From Rodentibacter abscessus (GTDB lineage Bacteria; Pseudomonadota; Gammaproteobacteria; Enterobacterales; Pasteurellaceae), in assembly GCF_047160095.1 (NCBI RefSeq), contig NZ_AP038785.1, positions 124,001-188,000 of the forward strand: DNA of 64,000 nucleotides, in the 5' to 3' direction. Below, in pieces: positions 1-9,043 of the stretch. The notes under the pieces were generated by a model that ran no database searches, was not told where the DNA came from, and saw nothing but the letters and a program-made list of their open reading frames with translations. The translations under genes and the position numbers were made by a program. Position 1 is the stretch's first letter. Each line of letters starts with the position of its first letter.

Positions 1-827
1 GCGGCGGTTTAATTGGTCCCTTGGCGATCCTTGGTTTAGCGATTTTCGGGACTTGGCAATCCTTGTTTTATTTACCGGCGTTAATTGCGATCCTATTAGC
101 TTTCATTATGTTTTGGCTTATGCGTGATACCCCGGAATCCCAAGGCTTGCCTCCGGTTGATGAATGGAAAGGTGAAAAAGTGGTGCAACATACCGAGTCC
201 GCACATACACTTTCTTCCAAAGATATTTTCAAAAAATATATTATCAATAATAAATTCTTATGGGCGATTGCGATTGCAAACGTGTTTGTTTATTTTATCC
301 GTTATGGGATTATTGATTGGGCACCAACCTACTTAAAAGAGGTGAAACATTTTTCAGTCGATAAACAAAGCTGGGCGTATTTTTTATACGAGTATGCCGG
401 TATTTTTGGTATGTTAGCCAGTGGTTATTTAAGTGATAAAGTCTTCAAAGGGCACCGTGCACCACCAATGTTATTATTCCTCATCGGTGTACTTATTGCG
501 ATTGTCGTATATTGGAAAAATCCGGCCGGTAACCCATTGGTGGATAATATTTGTTTGATTGCCATTGGTTTTTTAATCTATGGTCCGGTGATGATGATAG
601 GCTTGCAGGCGGCGGATTTAGTCCCTCGTGTCGCAACCGGAACGGCAACGGGATTAACGGGTTTGTTCGGCTATTTATTAGGTTCTGCCGGTGCAGGTTA
701 TGTAATGGGCAAATTAGTGGACTTATTCGGTTGGGACGGCGGATTTTATGCCTTAATCGTCTCTTGCTTCTTAGGGTTCCTATTTATTGCCTTTACGTTA
801 TTCCATAAACCGAGTGTAGTGAAATAA
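1..827 (+). CDS. glpT: Glycerol-3-phosphate transporter, C-terminal part (cut by window start)
   Basis: This is an inner-membrane major facilitator superfamily antiporter that takes up sn-glycerol-3-phosphate in exchange for phosphate. The frame is open from the first bases, so the 5' part lies outside the window. The visible ~275 residues carry several membrane segments and stretches closely matching E. coli GlpT as I recall it (RDTPxSxGLPP, YGIxDWxPTYLKEVKHF, WAYFLYEYAG, FLIYGPVM, FFGWDGGF-like end). It ends just before an uptake-signal inverted pair that serves as terminator and faces cmoA convergently. Confidence 0.93.
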   Translation, partial: GGLIGPLAILGLAIFGTWQSLFYLPALIAILLAFIMFWLMRDTPESQGLPPVDEWKGEKVVQHTESAHTLSSKDIFKKYIINNKFLWAIAIANVFVYFIRYGIIDWAPTYLKEVKHFSVDKQSWAYFLYEYAGIFGMLASGYLSDKVFKGHRAPPMLLFLIGVLIAIVVYWKNPAGNPLVDNICLIAIGFLIYGPVMMIGLQAADLVPRVATGTATGLTGLFGYLLGSAGAGYVMGKLVDLFGWDGGFYALIVSCFLGFLFIAFTLFHKPSVVK

Positions 828-843
828 TCTTATTCTTGAATAG

Positions 844-884
844 AAGTGCGGTCAAAAAAATTCTCGATTTTATGACCGCACTTT
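844..884. terminator. Bidirectional terminator made of paired uptake signals
   Basis: AAGTGCGGTCA at 844 and TGACCGCACTT ending at 883 form a stem with A/T-rich flanks, between the convergent glpT and cmoA genes. Inverted uptake-signal pairs doubling as intrinsic terminators are known in Haemophilus. Confidence 0.8.
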
Positions 885-890
885 GTTTAT

Positions 891-1613
891 TTATTTTACG
901 GCGATCATTGAACCGAAATTAAAACATTGAAACCATAATTCTACTTGCGAGAATCCTACATTTTGTAGCCGATCTTTGTGCGTTTTGATTGAATCGGTAC
1001 GCATTACATTTTCAAGTGCTGTACGTTTCTGACTCACTTCCAATTCACTGTAGCCGTTGGCACGTTTAAATTGATGGTGTAAATCAATCAACAAATTATC
1101 CACTTTTTCATCTTCAAAACGGAATTTTTCCGAAAGCACCAATACACCCTTTGGATTTAAGCCTTGGTAGATTTTTTCAAGCAATGCAATGCGATCTTCC
1201 GGTGGTAAAAATTGCAACGTGAAATTCAAAATCACCATGGAGGCATTTTTTATTTCGATATGGCGAATATCGTCACATAAAATTTCGACCGGAACATTAC
1301 TGTGGTAAGCCGCAATATGTTGACGGCAACGTTCCACCATAGGTAGGGAGTTATCAATACCGATAATTTTTACGTTGGGCTGATGAATATTTCTACGGGC
1401 AGAAAGGGTTGCCGCACCGCGTGAACAACCGAGGTCATATACATTGCTGTTTGCCGTCACAAAACGTTCGGCAAGCATACCGATTGCCGTGATGATATTG
1501 GAGTAACCGGGTACGGAGCGTTGGATCATATCGGGGAATACTTCGGCAACGTTTTCATCAAAAGTGAAATCACCCAGTTTTTCGATAGGGGCTGAGAAAA
1601 TGGTATCTTTCAT
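891..1613 (-). CDS. cmoA: Carboxy-S-adenosyl-L-methionine synthase CmoA
   Basis: CmoA converts S-adenosylmethionine and prephenate to carboxy-SAM, the donor CmoB uses to make the wobble base cmo5U34 in tRNAs. The 240-residue protein has the usual family length. It shows the class I methyltransferase glycine loop VYDLGCSRGAAT near residues 58-69, the acidic strand end IIGIDNS, and NFTLQFLPPEDR in the middle. No cmoB lies beside it. It ends at the uptake-signal terminator shared with glpT and is transcribed away from aspS, so the 230-bp gap to aspS should hold two divergent promoters. Confidence 0.92.
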   Translation of the reverse strand: MKDTIFSAPIEKLGDFTFDENVAEVFPDMIQRSVPGYSNIITAIGMLAERFVTANSNVYDLGCSRGAATLSARRNIHQPNVKIIGIDNSLPMVERCRQHIAAYHSNVPVEILCDDIRHIEIKNASMVILNFTLQFLPPEDRIALLEKIYQGLNPKGVLVLSEKFRFEDEKVDNLLIDLHHQFKRANGYSELEVSQKRTALENVMRTDSIKTHKDRLQNVGFSQVELWFQCFNFGSMIAVK

Positions 1614-1845
1614 AAGTTACATTACATCTAATATAGGATGATGAATATCTCACGCTCGAACGGAAGGGGGAATTGAGTACGTGAAACATCAATCTAGTTA
1701 GAAAATAGTTAAAAAGTGCGGTTATTTTAGGGAAAGTTTTCAACGGGTCAAATAAATTTCCGTTTCTGATTTAAAACATAGTGCTTTTTCCGTATAATTC
1801 GGCAATATTTTCTATTTTTACAGAATGTTAGAAGGAATAAATATG

Positions 1846-3612
1846 ATGCGTACACATTATTGCGGTGCGTTAAACCGTAGCAACATAGGACAAGAAGTAA
1901 CACTAAGCGGCTGGGTGCATCGTCGCCGTGATTTAGGCGGTTTGATTTTTATTGATATGCGCGATCGCGAAGGCATTGTTCAAGTGTGTTTTGATCCGAA
2001 ATATCAAGAAGCTTTAACGGCTGCTGCGGGGTTACGTAATGAATTTTGTATTCAAATTAAAGGTGAAGTGATCGCTCGCCCTGAAAATCAAATTAATAAA
2101 AATATGGCAACCGGTGAAGTGGAAGTATTGGCAAAATCATTAAGTATTTACAATTCTTCTGACGTGCTACCGCTTGACTTCAACCAAAATAATACTGAAG
2201 AACAGCGTTTGAAATATCGCTACTTGGATTTACGCCGTCCTGAAATGGCAGAACGTCTCAAAACTCGAGCCAAAATTACCAGTTTTGTACGCCGTTTTAT
2301 GGACGAACACGGTTTTTTAGATATTGAAACGCCAATGCTTACCAAAGCCACCCCAGAAGGGGCGAGGGATTATCTTGTGCCAAGCCGTGTACATAAAGGC
2401 AAATTTTACGCCTTGCCGCAATCGCCACAGCTTTTCAAACAGCTTCTAATGATGGCGGGCTTTGACCGTTACTACCAAATCGTAAAATGTTTCCGTGATG
2501 AAGACTTGCGTGCCGACCGCCAGCCCGAATTTACTCAAATCGATGTTGAAACATCATTCTTAACGGCATCGGAAGTGCGTGAAATTATGGAGCGTATGGT
2601 GCACGGCTTGTGGTTGGATACTATTGGGGTGGATCTTGGCAAATTCCCGGTCATGACTTGGCAAGAAGCAATGCGCCGTTTCGGCTCGGATAAACCGGAT
2701 TTGCGTAATCCGTTAGAAATGGTCGATGTGGCGGATATTGTAAAAGACGTGGATTTTAAAGTATTCCAAGGTCCAGCAAATGATCCGAATGGTCGTGTCA
2801 CAGTGATTCGTGTGCCGAACGGCAATGAAATTACCCGTAAACAAATTGATGAATACACGCAATTTGTCGGCATTTACGGTGCGAAAGGGTTGGCTTGGTT
2901 AAAAGTCAATGATGTAAATATCGGCCTTGAAGGTGTACAAAGCCCAATTGCGAAGTTCTTAAATGAAGAGGTGCTAAAATCCTTATTGGAACGTGTTGGC
3001 GCACAAACCGGCGATATTCTTTTCTTTGGTGCGGATAAATGGCAAATCGCAACCGATGCAATGGGAGCGTTACGTTTGAAACTCGGCCGTGATTTAGGTT
3101 TAACCCGTTTAGACGAATGGCAACCGCTTTGGGTGATCGACTTTCCAATGTTTGAGCGTGATGATGAAGGCAATCTTGCTGCTATGCATCATCCGTTCAC
3201 CTCACCCAAAGATTTCACTCCGGAACAGTTAGAAGCCGATCCGACAGCTGCTGTTGCTAATGCTTACGATATGGTAATTAATGGTTATGAAGTGGGTGGC
3301 GGCTCTGTGCGTATTTTCGACCCGAAAATGCAACAAACCGTATTCCGTATTTTAGGTATTGATGAAGAACAACAACGTGAAAAATTCGGTTTCTTGTTAG
3401 ACGCACTAAAATTCGGCACACCACCGCACGCAGGACTTGCGTTCGGTTTAGACCGTTTGACGATGTTGCTAACCGGCACCGAGAATATCCGTGATGTCAT
3501 CGCCTTCCCGAAAACTACCGCAGCCGCCTGTTTAATGACAGAAGCACCAAGCTATGCGAACCTGCAGGCGCTGGCGGAGTTGGGGATTGAAGTAAAAAAA
3601 CTAGCGGAATAA
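1846..3612 (+). CDS. aspS: Aspartate--tRNA ligase
   Basis: Class II aminoacyl-tRNA synthetase that charges tRNA-Asp. In order it has an N-terminal OB-fold anticodon-binding domain (GWVHRRRDLGGLIFIDMRDR), motif 2 with FRDEDLRADRQPEFTQID, the bacterial GAD insertion domain in the middle, and motif 3 GLAFGLDRLTMLL near the end. I chose the ATG at 1846 (MRTHYCG..., 588 aa), because homologues start with MRTxYCG. The frame runs upstream to 1825, and a second ATG lies at 1843. AGAAGGAA lies about 10 bases upstream. The gene is followed by a clear intrinsic terminator. Confidence 0.96.
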   Translation: MRTHYCGALNRSNIGQEVTLSGWVHRRRDLGGLIFIDMRDREGIVQVCFDPKYQEALTAAAGLRNEFCIQIKGEVIARPENQINKNMATGEVEVLAKSLSIYNSSDVLPLDFNQNNTEEQRLKYRYLDLRRPEMAERLKTRAKITSFVRRFMDEHGFLDIETPMLTKATPEGARDYLVPSRVHKGKFYALPQSPQLFKQLLMMAGFDRYYQIVKCFRDEDLRADRQPEFTQIDVETSFLTASEVREIMERMVHGLWLDTIGVDLGKFPVMTWQEAMRRFGSDKPDLRNPLEMVDVADIVKDVDFKVFQGPANDPNGRVTVIRVPNGNEITRKQIDEYTQFVGIYGAKGLAWLKVNDVNIGLEGVQSPIAKFLNEEVLKSLLERVGAQTGDILFFGADKWQIATDAMGALRLKLGRDLGLTRLDEWQPLWVIDFPMFERDDEGNLAAMHHPFTSPKDFTPEQLEADPTAAVANAYDMVINGYEVGGGSVRIFDPKMQQTVFRILGIDEEQQREKFGFLLDALKFGTPPHAGLAFGLDRLTMLLTGTENIRDVIAFPKTTAAACLMTEAPSYANLQALAELGIEVKKLAE

Positions 3613-3629
3613 TGACCGCACTTTGAGAT

Positions 3630-3660
3630 AAATGGGCGTTTATGCCCATTTTCATTTTTA
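3630..3660 (+). terminator. Intrinsic terminator of aspS
   Basis: ATGGGC (3632-3637) pairs with GCCCAT (3644-3649), followed by a T-rich run. An in-frame ATG at 3632 that could extend nudB lies in this stem, which argues against its use as a start. Confidence 0.7.
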
Positions 3661-3679
3661 TCTCTTTTTGATTATCGCA

Positions 3680-4111
3680 ATGCCATTCAAAAATCCTAAC
3701 GCCATTCTCGTTGTCATCTACGCTCAGTCCACCGGGCGTGTTTTAATGTTGCAACGTAAAGATGATCCTGATTTTTGGCAGTCGGTAACGGGCTCAATTG
3801 AGAAGGGGGAGACTCCATATCAAGCGGCAGTGCGGGAAGTGAGGGAAGAAACCGGGCTAAAATCGACCGCACTTTTTGATTGCCAACAAGTGGTTGAATT
3901 TGAGATTTTTCCGCATTTTCGTTACAAATATGCTCCAAATGTTACCCATTGTCGTGAACATTGGTTTTTGTTGCCGTTGGAGAGGGAGCAAATTCCACAA
4001 TTAAGCGAGCATTTAAGTTACCGTTGGCTTCCGCCCCTTGAGGCGATTAACTTGACAAAATCGCCTAATAATTCCGAGGTCATTAGTCAATATATATTGC
4101 GAAAACGATAG
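3680..4111 (+). CDS. nudB: Dihydroneopterin triphosphate diphosphatase (Nudix)
   Basis: NudB removes pyrophosphate from dihydroneopterin triphosphate, an early step of folate synthesis. The full Nudix box is present: GSIEKGETPYQAAVREVREE followed by TGL (G-x5-E-x7-REVREE-x-G-L pattern). ILVVIYAQSTGRVLMLQRKD and DPDFWQSVTG match NudB of enterics. I start at the ATG at 3680 (MPFKNPNAI, 143 aa), because the longer frame from 3632 would begin inside the aspS terminator. The ribosome-binding site for 3680 is weak. An uptake signal lies inside the coding region near 3866. The ~180 bp that follow up to the next gene hold no supported feature. Confidence 0.88.
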   Translation: MPFKNPNAILVVIYAQSTGRVLMLQRKDDPDFWQSVTGSIEKGETPYQAAVREVREETGLKSTALFDCQQVVEFEIFPHFRYKYAPNVTHCREHWFLLPLEREQIPQLSEHLSYRWLPPLEAINLTKSPNNSEVISQYILRKR

Positions 4112-4291
4112 GTAAAGCTATGGCAAATATTTTTCAATCTCCGCCGGTAATGGAAAGTGATAATATTGTTATCTGCCTGCTAACATCGCAGCAATTAATA
4201 TATTCCCCCCCTATATTGCCTATTTAGAATTAATTTCCTTATTTTTGAGAAAAAGCGGACGTTAAATCGTCCGCATAGGCATTTATTTGAG

Positions 4292-5362
4292 TTAAGGCTG
4301 ATTTAAAATCGTCCGTAGCTGTACCGCACTTGGGGTTACAATGGGCAGGAAAGCCATTTCTCGCCAACGGCGGATAAAATCGGAGCCTGTATTTTCTAAA
4401 TAGCCTCGCCCCCCACCTGCTTGTAACTCGAGCAAAATACTGCTTGCCACCACATTGACAATATCAATGCGGAGTTGAAATAGGGATTTTGGCTCGGTGA
4501 TAAATTGTTGGTTTGCCAAACCTTGAGCAAGCGCTTGTTCAATGCGAGTGAGTTCTTGTTTAGCTTGTTCCCATTCTGCTTTGAGTACATTGCGACTGCT
4601 GTGATATTGGAAGCTATTTTCCACTTCATTTAGGGATTTTTGAGCTAAACCAAACGCCATTCCAAATTGTAATCCGAGAAAAGCAGGGCGAATTTCCGCA
4701 AGATAGGCTTGGGCATTATCGCTGATGATCCATTCTTTATTTAATTCAAGGTTGTCTAATCGCACAGGGTGAGTGTGGCTACCTTTCAAGGCGACTAGCG
4801 GCAATTCAGGCAAACGTTCTAAGCCCGCTTCAGAAGGAATAGCAAGAATTAAAGCGGGGCGATTTGGTTCGTCTTGGAAGTCCGCTGCAAAAATAATCGC
4901 AAATTTTTCACTGCTTAGGTTAGTAATCCAAGGCAAAGTCCCATTAAGGTAATATTTCCCCGCTTTTTCGGTAATTCTGACGTTTAATTCCTCAATGCCG
5001 GAGAGGAATTTGACCGCATTGGATAGCCCTGTGCCACCGGCTCGTTCTCCTGCTAATAATTCTGGTACAAGGCGTTGATGCAAGGGGCTTTGGCTTAAAC
5101 GTAGGTTTTCGATTAAAGTGCGATGGCCCCACGCACAAAAAGCGGCAGTTAGTGAGTAGCGAGCCACTTCGGTAATGGCATCAATAGCAGATTGTAAAGG
5201 GTTGCCATTGCCGCCTAATTGCGTTGGAATTCCGTGTTTAAATACGCCTCCTGCTACTAATTGGGGAAGTAATTGATCGGCATATTCAGTAGATTGATCG
5301 AGTGAATTAGCGTGTGTTGTGAGCCATTTCACTAAATCAGGGGTAAGATGTTGTGTTGTCAT
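4292..5362 (-). CDS. Acyl-CoA dehydrogenase family protein
   Basis: The 356-residue protein has the acyl-CoA dehydrogenase layout: a helical N-terminal part, a middle beta domain (GGTGLSNAVKFLSGIEEL... YYLNGTLPWITNLS) and a C-terminal helical bundle. The middle part reads like the flavin-dependent monooxygenase branch of the family, with ...GTGLSNA in place of the usual substrate loop. The substrate is not evident. It is transcribed with the AhpD-like gene upstream (76-bp gap), so the pair may act on a small organic or peroxide substrate, which is inference. It could be a true dehydrogenase or a desulfurization/monooxygenase-like enzyme. Confidence 0.75.
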   Translation of the reverse strand: MTTQHLTPDLVKWLTTHANSLDQSTEYADQLLPQLVAGGVFKHGIPTQLGGNGNPLQSAIDAITEVARYSLTAAFCAWGHRTLIENLRLSQSPLHQRLVPELLAGERAGGTGLSNAVKFLSGIEELNVRITEKAGKYYLNGTLPWITNLSSEKFAIIFAADFQDEPNRPALILAIPSEAGLERLPELPLVALKGSHTHPVRLDNLELNKEWIISDNAQAYLAEIRPAFLGLQFGMAFGLAQKSLNEVENSFQYHSSRNVLKAEWEQAKQELTRIEQALAQGLANQQFITEPKSLFQLRIDIVNVVASSILLELQAGGGRGYLENTGSDFIRRWREMAFLPIVTPSAVQLRTILNQP

Positions 5363-5438
5363 TATGTGTTACCTCTTGATATTGGCATAAATCGGCAACA
5401 CAAGCGGTTGCCTTTAGATGAAAATTTGCATTATCAGA

Positions 5439-5984
5439 TTACGCAAAAGGTTGTAACTCTGGGTTAATCGGTGTTTCAGCAATATTATTCACATAGTTAC
5501 AAAGGGTTGCGAGGCTCACTCCTAAAATCACATCAATGGCATTTTGTTGGTTATAGCCTGCCTTGAAAAATTCCGATAACTGTGCTTCGGTTAATTTGGC
5601 TTTCTGTAAAATAACGGCCAAGGTAAAACGAGCCAACGTATCTAATTTTGGATCCGCCTCAATGCGAGCGGTGGCTCGGATAGCATTGACAACATCTTCC
5701 GGCATATTAAGTAATTTCAATGAAATTTTAGTATGCCCTGCCACGCAAAAGCCACAGCCATTAACGACCGCAGCGGTAATTTGTACCACTTCACGCTCTT
5801 CGGGAGTCAGGCTATTGCGACCGTTAATCCCCCCTACGGTGCGATAGGTTTCTAATGCCGTTGGGGCATTAGCCAGCACGCCGATTAAATTTGGGATAAA
5901 GCCGTTTGTTTGTTTAACCGCTTTTAACGCTTCTTGAGCGGCGGCTGGAGCGGAGTCAATAGTGTGAATTTGAAAAGTTGTCAT
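5439..5984 (-). CDS. Carboxymuconolactone decarboxylase / AhpD-like protein
   Basis: Small all-helical protein (181 aa) of the carboxymuconolactone decarboxylase superfamily. The redox motif CGFC followed by AGH appears in VNGCGFCVAGHTKISL (residues ~94-109), preceded by the typical EREVVQITAAVVNG. These residues mark the alkylhydroperoxidase (AhpD-like) subgroup, in which the two cysteines and the histidine carry out peroxide or disulfide chemistry. It is the first gene of a two-gene unit with the acyl-CoA dehydrogenase-like gene. The promoter should lie in the AT-rich divergent gap 5985-6209. Confidence 0.85.
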   Translation of the reverse strand: MTTFQIHTIDSAPAAAQEALKAVKQTNGFIPNLIGVLANAPTALETYRTVGGINGRNSLTPEEREVVQITAAVVNGCGFCVAGHTKISLKLLNMPEDVVNAIRATARIEADPKLDTLARFTLAVILQKAKLTEAQLSEFFKAGYNQQNAIDVILGVSLATLCNYVNNIAETPINPELQPFA

Positions 5985-6209
5985 AATCGTGTCCTATGTT
6001 TTGTTAAAATAAAATGTGGTTAATGAAAATGTTTTTAGCATAAAACTATTTTTATAATAAACAACGAATTTAAATTTATTTGATATAACTAAATGATCTA
6101 ATGGGGTTTGGTTTAAAGCTAAAAGGAAAAGCGATTTTATTCTTATAAGTAGCAAGATAGAATGATGAAAAAACACATTCAAAGGTGAACAAAAACAAAG
6201 GAAGGAAAG

Positions 6210-6770
6210 ATGAATGTTACAGTTTATTGCGGTGCAAACCTAGGGAATGATCCTATTTATCAAGCTGCAGCGGTGAAAATTGGAAAATGGATTGCCGGCA
6301 ATCATCATAAATTGATTTATGGTGGAGGAGGAGCCGGTTTAATGGGCGTGGTGGCGGATACGGTATTATCTCAAGGTGGCGATGTCATCGGTATTATACC
6401 GACTTTTTTAGCCGAGCGAGAATTAGCCCATCAAGGTTTAACCCAATTAATCACGGTTGATTCAATGAGCGAACGCAAAAAAATGATGATTGAATTAGGG
6501 CAAGTTTATATTGCTTTGGCAGGTGGTCCCGGCACATTAGAGGAAATTAGTGAAGTGATTTCATGGGCAAGGATAGGGCAAAATTCCAACCCTTGCATTT
6601 TATTTAATCAAAACGATTATTATGAACCATTAAAAATAATGTTCGATCAAATGGTAAAAAGCGGTTTCTTAACTTTAGCAGATCGGCAAAAAATCTTATT
6701 TTCCGATAACTTAAGTGAAATCGAACAATTTATTGTGAATTATCAGCCTCCGCAAGTTAGACGTTACTAA
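6210..6770 (+). CDS. LOG family protein (TIGR00730 type)
   Basis: Rossmann-fold protein of 186 aa of the LOG family, whose characterised members hydrolyse nucleoside 5'-monophosphates to base plus ribose phosphate (cytokinin-activating type). VYCGAN at the N-terminus, IYGGGGAGLMG near residue 40 and AGGPGTLEE near residue 109 are the family signatures. The first position of the usual PGGxGTxxE motif is Ala here. The ribosome-binding site AAGGAAAG lies just before the ATG. The gene stands alone, divergent from the AhpD-like gene. Confidence 0.87.
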   Translation: MNVTVYCGANLGNDPIYQAAAVKIGKWIAGNHHKLIYGGGGAGLMGVVADTVLSQGGDVIGIIPTFLAERELAHQGLTQLITVDSMSERKKMMIELGQVYIALAGGPGTLEEISEVISWARIGQNSNPCILFNQNDYYEPLKIMFDQMVKSGFLTLADRQKILFSDNLSEIEQFIVNYQPPQVRRY

Positions 6771-7008
6771 GAGATTACAAAACGAAAAATAATTTCAAAA
6801 TGATTAGTGGCTAAATAAAAACGCATTGATAGAATATTAAAAAAACGTTGCTTTTTTTGACCGCACTTTGGGTGAGAAAAGGGGGATTCGAGAGTATTGA
6901 CGAAAGAAATAATGCTTTTTTTCAAAAAATGAAAAAAATTGAAATTTTCCCTTATTTCCGCTATAAATAAGCGTTTTTTACAGATAGATTGAATTTAGAG
7001 GTATTACG

Positions 7009-7749
7009 ATGGCAGGTCATAGTAAGTGGGCTAATATTAAACACCGCAAAGCGGCGCAAGATGCCCAACGGGGAAAAATTTTTACCAAACTCATTCGTGA
7101 ATTGGTAACTGCCGCCAAATTAGGCGGGGGGGATGTGTCGGCTAACCCACGTTTACGAGCGGCGGTGGATAAAGCCTTATCCAGCAATATGACAAGAGAT
7201 ACCATTAACCGTGCAATTGAGCGTGGTGTAGGCGGTGGTGATGACACCAATATGGAAACCAAGGTTTATGAGGGTTATGGCCCTGGTGGTACAGCGGTAA
7301 TGGTGGAATGTTTAAGTGATAACGCCAACCGCACTATTTCCCAAGTTCGTCCGAGTTTTACCAAATGTGGCGGTAATTTGGGGACTGAAGGTTCTGTGGG
7401 TTATTTATTTAGCAAAAAGGGTTTGATCTTAATTGCTTCTGCTGATGAAGATGCGTTAACTGAGGCGGCGATTGAAGCCGGAGCGGATGATATTCAACCA
7501 CAAGAAGACGGCTCTTTTGAAATTTATACCGCTTGGGAAGAGTTAGGGGCGGTGCGTGATGGTATTGAAGCGGCAGGTTTTAAGATTGATAATGCCGAAG
7601 TGACGATGATTCCTTCCACTACTGTGGATTTAGATGCTGAAACTGCCCCGAAATTGCTGAGATTGATTGAAATGCTAGAGGATTGTGATGATGTGCAGAA
7701 CGTTTATCACAATGGTGAAATCAGTGATGAAGTGGCAGCCTTATTGTAA
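7009..7749 (+). CDS. yebC: YebC/TACO1 family translation regulator
   Basis: 246-residue member of the YebC/PmpR family. It opens with the invariant MAGHSKWANIKHRKAAQDAQRG and contains NPRLRAAVDKA and YEGYGPGG, all diagnostic. Bacterial members act in translation of difficult (polyproline) sequences and some act as transcription regulators. Its position next to ruvC-ruvA-ruvB is conserved in gammaproteobacteria. GAGGTATTACG precedes the ATG. A lipoprotein gene with its own terminator separates it here from ruvC. Confidence 0.95.
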   Translation: MAGHSKWANIKHRKAAQDAQRGKIFTKLIRELVTAAKLGGGDVSANPRLRAAVDKALSSNMTRDTINRAIERGVGGGDDTNMETKVYEGYGPGGTAVMVECLSDNANRTISQVRPSFTKCGGNLGTEGSVGYLFSKKGLILIASADEDALTEAAIEAGADDIQPQEDGSFEIYTAWEELGAVRDGIEAAGFKIDNAEVTMIPSTTVDLDAETAPKLLRLIEMLEDCDDVQNVYHNGEISDEVAALL

Positions 7750-7835
7750 ATTTTTGTAAAGTTCGAAACTTTTTAGTTTGTTATTTGACTCAGTTACTGA
7801 GTTTTTCTCAGCTTAACTTAAAGAAGGAAATTTTT

Positions 7836-8345
7836 ATGAAGTTAACAAAAGTTTTTGCAGCATTAGCATTCGCTAGTGTATTAGGTGCTTGTTCAACCGC
7901 ATCCGACATTGGAAATACCGTTGTTGATGGTGTGAAAGCGACAGGAACAGCAATTAGTGATGGGGCAAAAGCTGCAGGTTCTGCCGTTGTTGATAGTGCA
8001 GAAGCAGTAAAAAATACCGTAACAGGCAAAAGCTCACAAACTGTAGCTTATCTTTGTGATTCAAACGGTAAAACCAATCGACCGGTTTCAGCTACTTATC
8101 TTTTTGACGGCGATAATGTGAAGTCGTCAAGCGTTACTTTAGGTAAAAAAGTATTAGCAAAAAATTTACCTGTAGATGAAAAATATACTGACGGCGTTCA
8201 ATTCACTGACGGTAAAAACGTTTGGACCCTAATAAGTGCGGTTACGCCAAAAAACGTGAAGAGTGTAGAACCTGTGATGTTTACGGTTAAAGGTCAAGAA
8301 ACTGACCGTATCATAGTCAGAAATTGTTCTATTGCAAAAAAATAG
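7836..8345 (+). CDS. Small putative lipoprotein, function unknown
   Basis: 169-residue predicted lipoprotein: lysine-containing N-terminus, hydrophobic core and lipobox VLGAC with the acylated cysteine at residue 19. An Ala/Gly/Val-rich low-complexity stretch follows (residues ~25-65, like a linker), then a compact C-terminal domain starting VAYLCDSNGK with a second cysteine near the end (RNCSIAKK), probably forming a disulfide. I start at 7836 because AAGAAGGAA lies directly upstream; the open frame extends back to 7785. The C-terminal part loosely recalls periplasmic lysozyme-inhibitor-like folds, but I would not assign that function. It is followed by a strong terminator. Confidence 0.8.
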   Translation: MKLTKVFAALAFASVLGACSTASDIGNTVVDGVKATGTAISDGAKAAGSAVVDSAEAVKNTVTGKSSQTVAYLCDSNGKTNRPVSATYLFDGDNVKSSSVTLGKKVLAKNLPVDEKYTDGVQFTDGKNVWTLISAVTPKNVKSVEPVMFTVKGQETDRIIVRNCSIAKK

Positions 8346-8365
8346 TCATTTACCAAAACAAATAT

Positions 8366-8394
8366 GAGCCAGCATTGACTGGCTCGTCTTTTTT
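8366..8394 (+). terminator. Intrinsic terminator after the lipoprotein gene
   Basis: GAGCCAG (8366-8372) pairs with CTGGCTC (8379-8385), then GTCTTTTTT. It isolates yebC and the lipoprotein gene from ruvC transcription. Confidence 0.9.
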
Positions 8395-8417
8395 GTAGCA
8401 AAAATTTATGAGAAAAA

Positions 8418-8984
8418 ATGGCAATTATTTTAGGTATTGATCCCGGTTCAAGATTAACAGGTTATGGCGTTATTCGTCAGCAAGGGAAGCAATTGGAATA
8501 TCTCGGTAGTGGCGTGATCCGTACAGCTGTTGATGATTTACCGACACGTTTAAAACATATTTATGCGGGAGTAAGCGAGATTATCATTCAATTTAAGCCC
8601 CAAATGTTTGCCATTGAGCAGGTATTTATGGCGAAAAATGCCGATTCTGCACTAAAACTTGGGCAAGCCCGAGGCACAGCCATTGTTGCTGCCGTTAATC
8701 ACAATTTACCTGTATTTGAATATGCCGCACGCTTAGTTAAACAAACCGTAGTCGGAACAGGAGCCGCCGATAAAATGCAAGTACAAGAAATGGTTACTCG
8801 GTTATTAAAATTATCCGATAAGCCTCAAATTGATGCCGCTGATGCCCTAGCCATCGCCATTACGCACGCTCATTCTCTTCAACACAGTTTACATATTGCC
8901 CAACATTCACAAAAAACAACAGAAAAAATGACCGCACTTTTGAGAACCAGATATAGTCATGGTCGTTTCCGATTAAAAATTTAA
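8418..8984 (+). CDS. ruvC: Holliday junction endonuclease RuvC
   Basis: RuvC cuts Holliday junctions symmetrically as part of the RuvABC resolvasome. The sequence starts MAIILGIDPGSRLTGYG with the first catalytic Asp (residue 7); the second acidic residue is in FAIEQVFMAKNADSALKLGQARG, and the last pair in KPQIDAADALAIAITHAH. The length of 188 aa is normal. An uptake signal lies within the last codons. The ruvA start follows 59 bases after its stop. Confidence 0.96.
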   Translation: MAIILGIDPGSRLTGYGVIRQQGKQLEYLGSGVIRTAVDDLPTRLKHIYAGVSEIIIQFKPQMFAIEQVFMAKNADSALKLGQARGTAIVAAVNHNLPVFEYAARLVKQTVVGTGAADKMQVQEMVTRLLKLSDKPQIDAADALAIAITHAHSLQHSLHIAQHSQKTTEKMTALLRTRYSHGRFRLKI

Positions 8985-9043
8985 CTGGATATGTGTCCAG
9001 TTTTATTTTATGCTATGTAAAATTTTCTGCTTATGGATAGGTC

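Noticed and set aside
4112..4291. 35-codon frame starting at 4120
   Set aside because: No ribosome-binding site, domain or conserved context; I see nothing to support a gene here.
5994..6182. 62-codon minus-strand frame rich in Phe, Leu and Asn
   Set aside because: It lies in an AT-rich promoter gap, has no ribosome-binding site and no recognisable domain.
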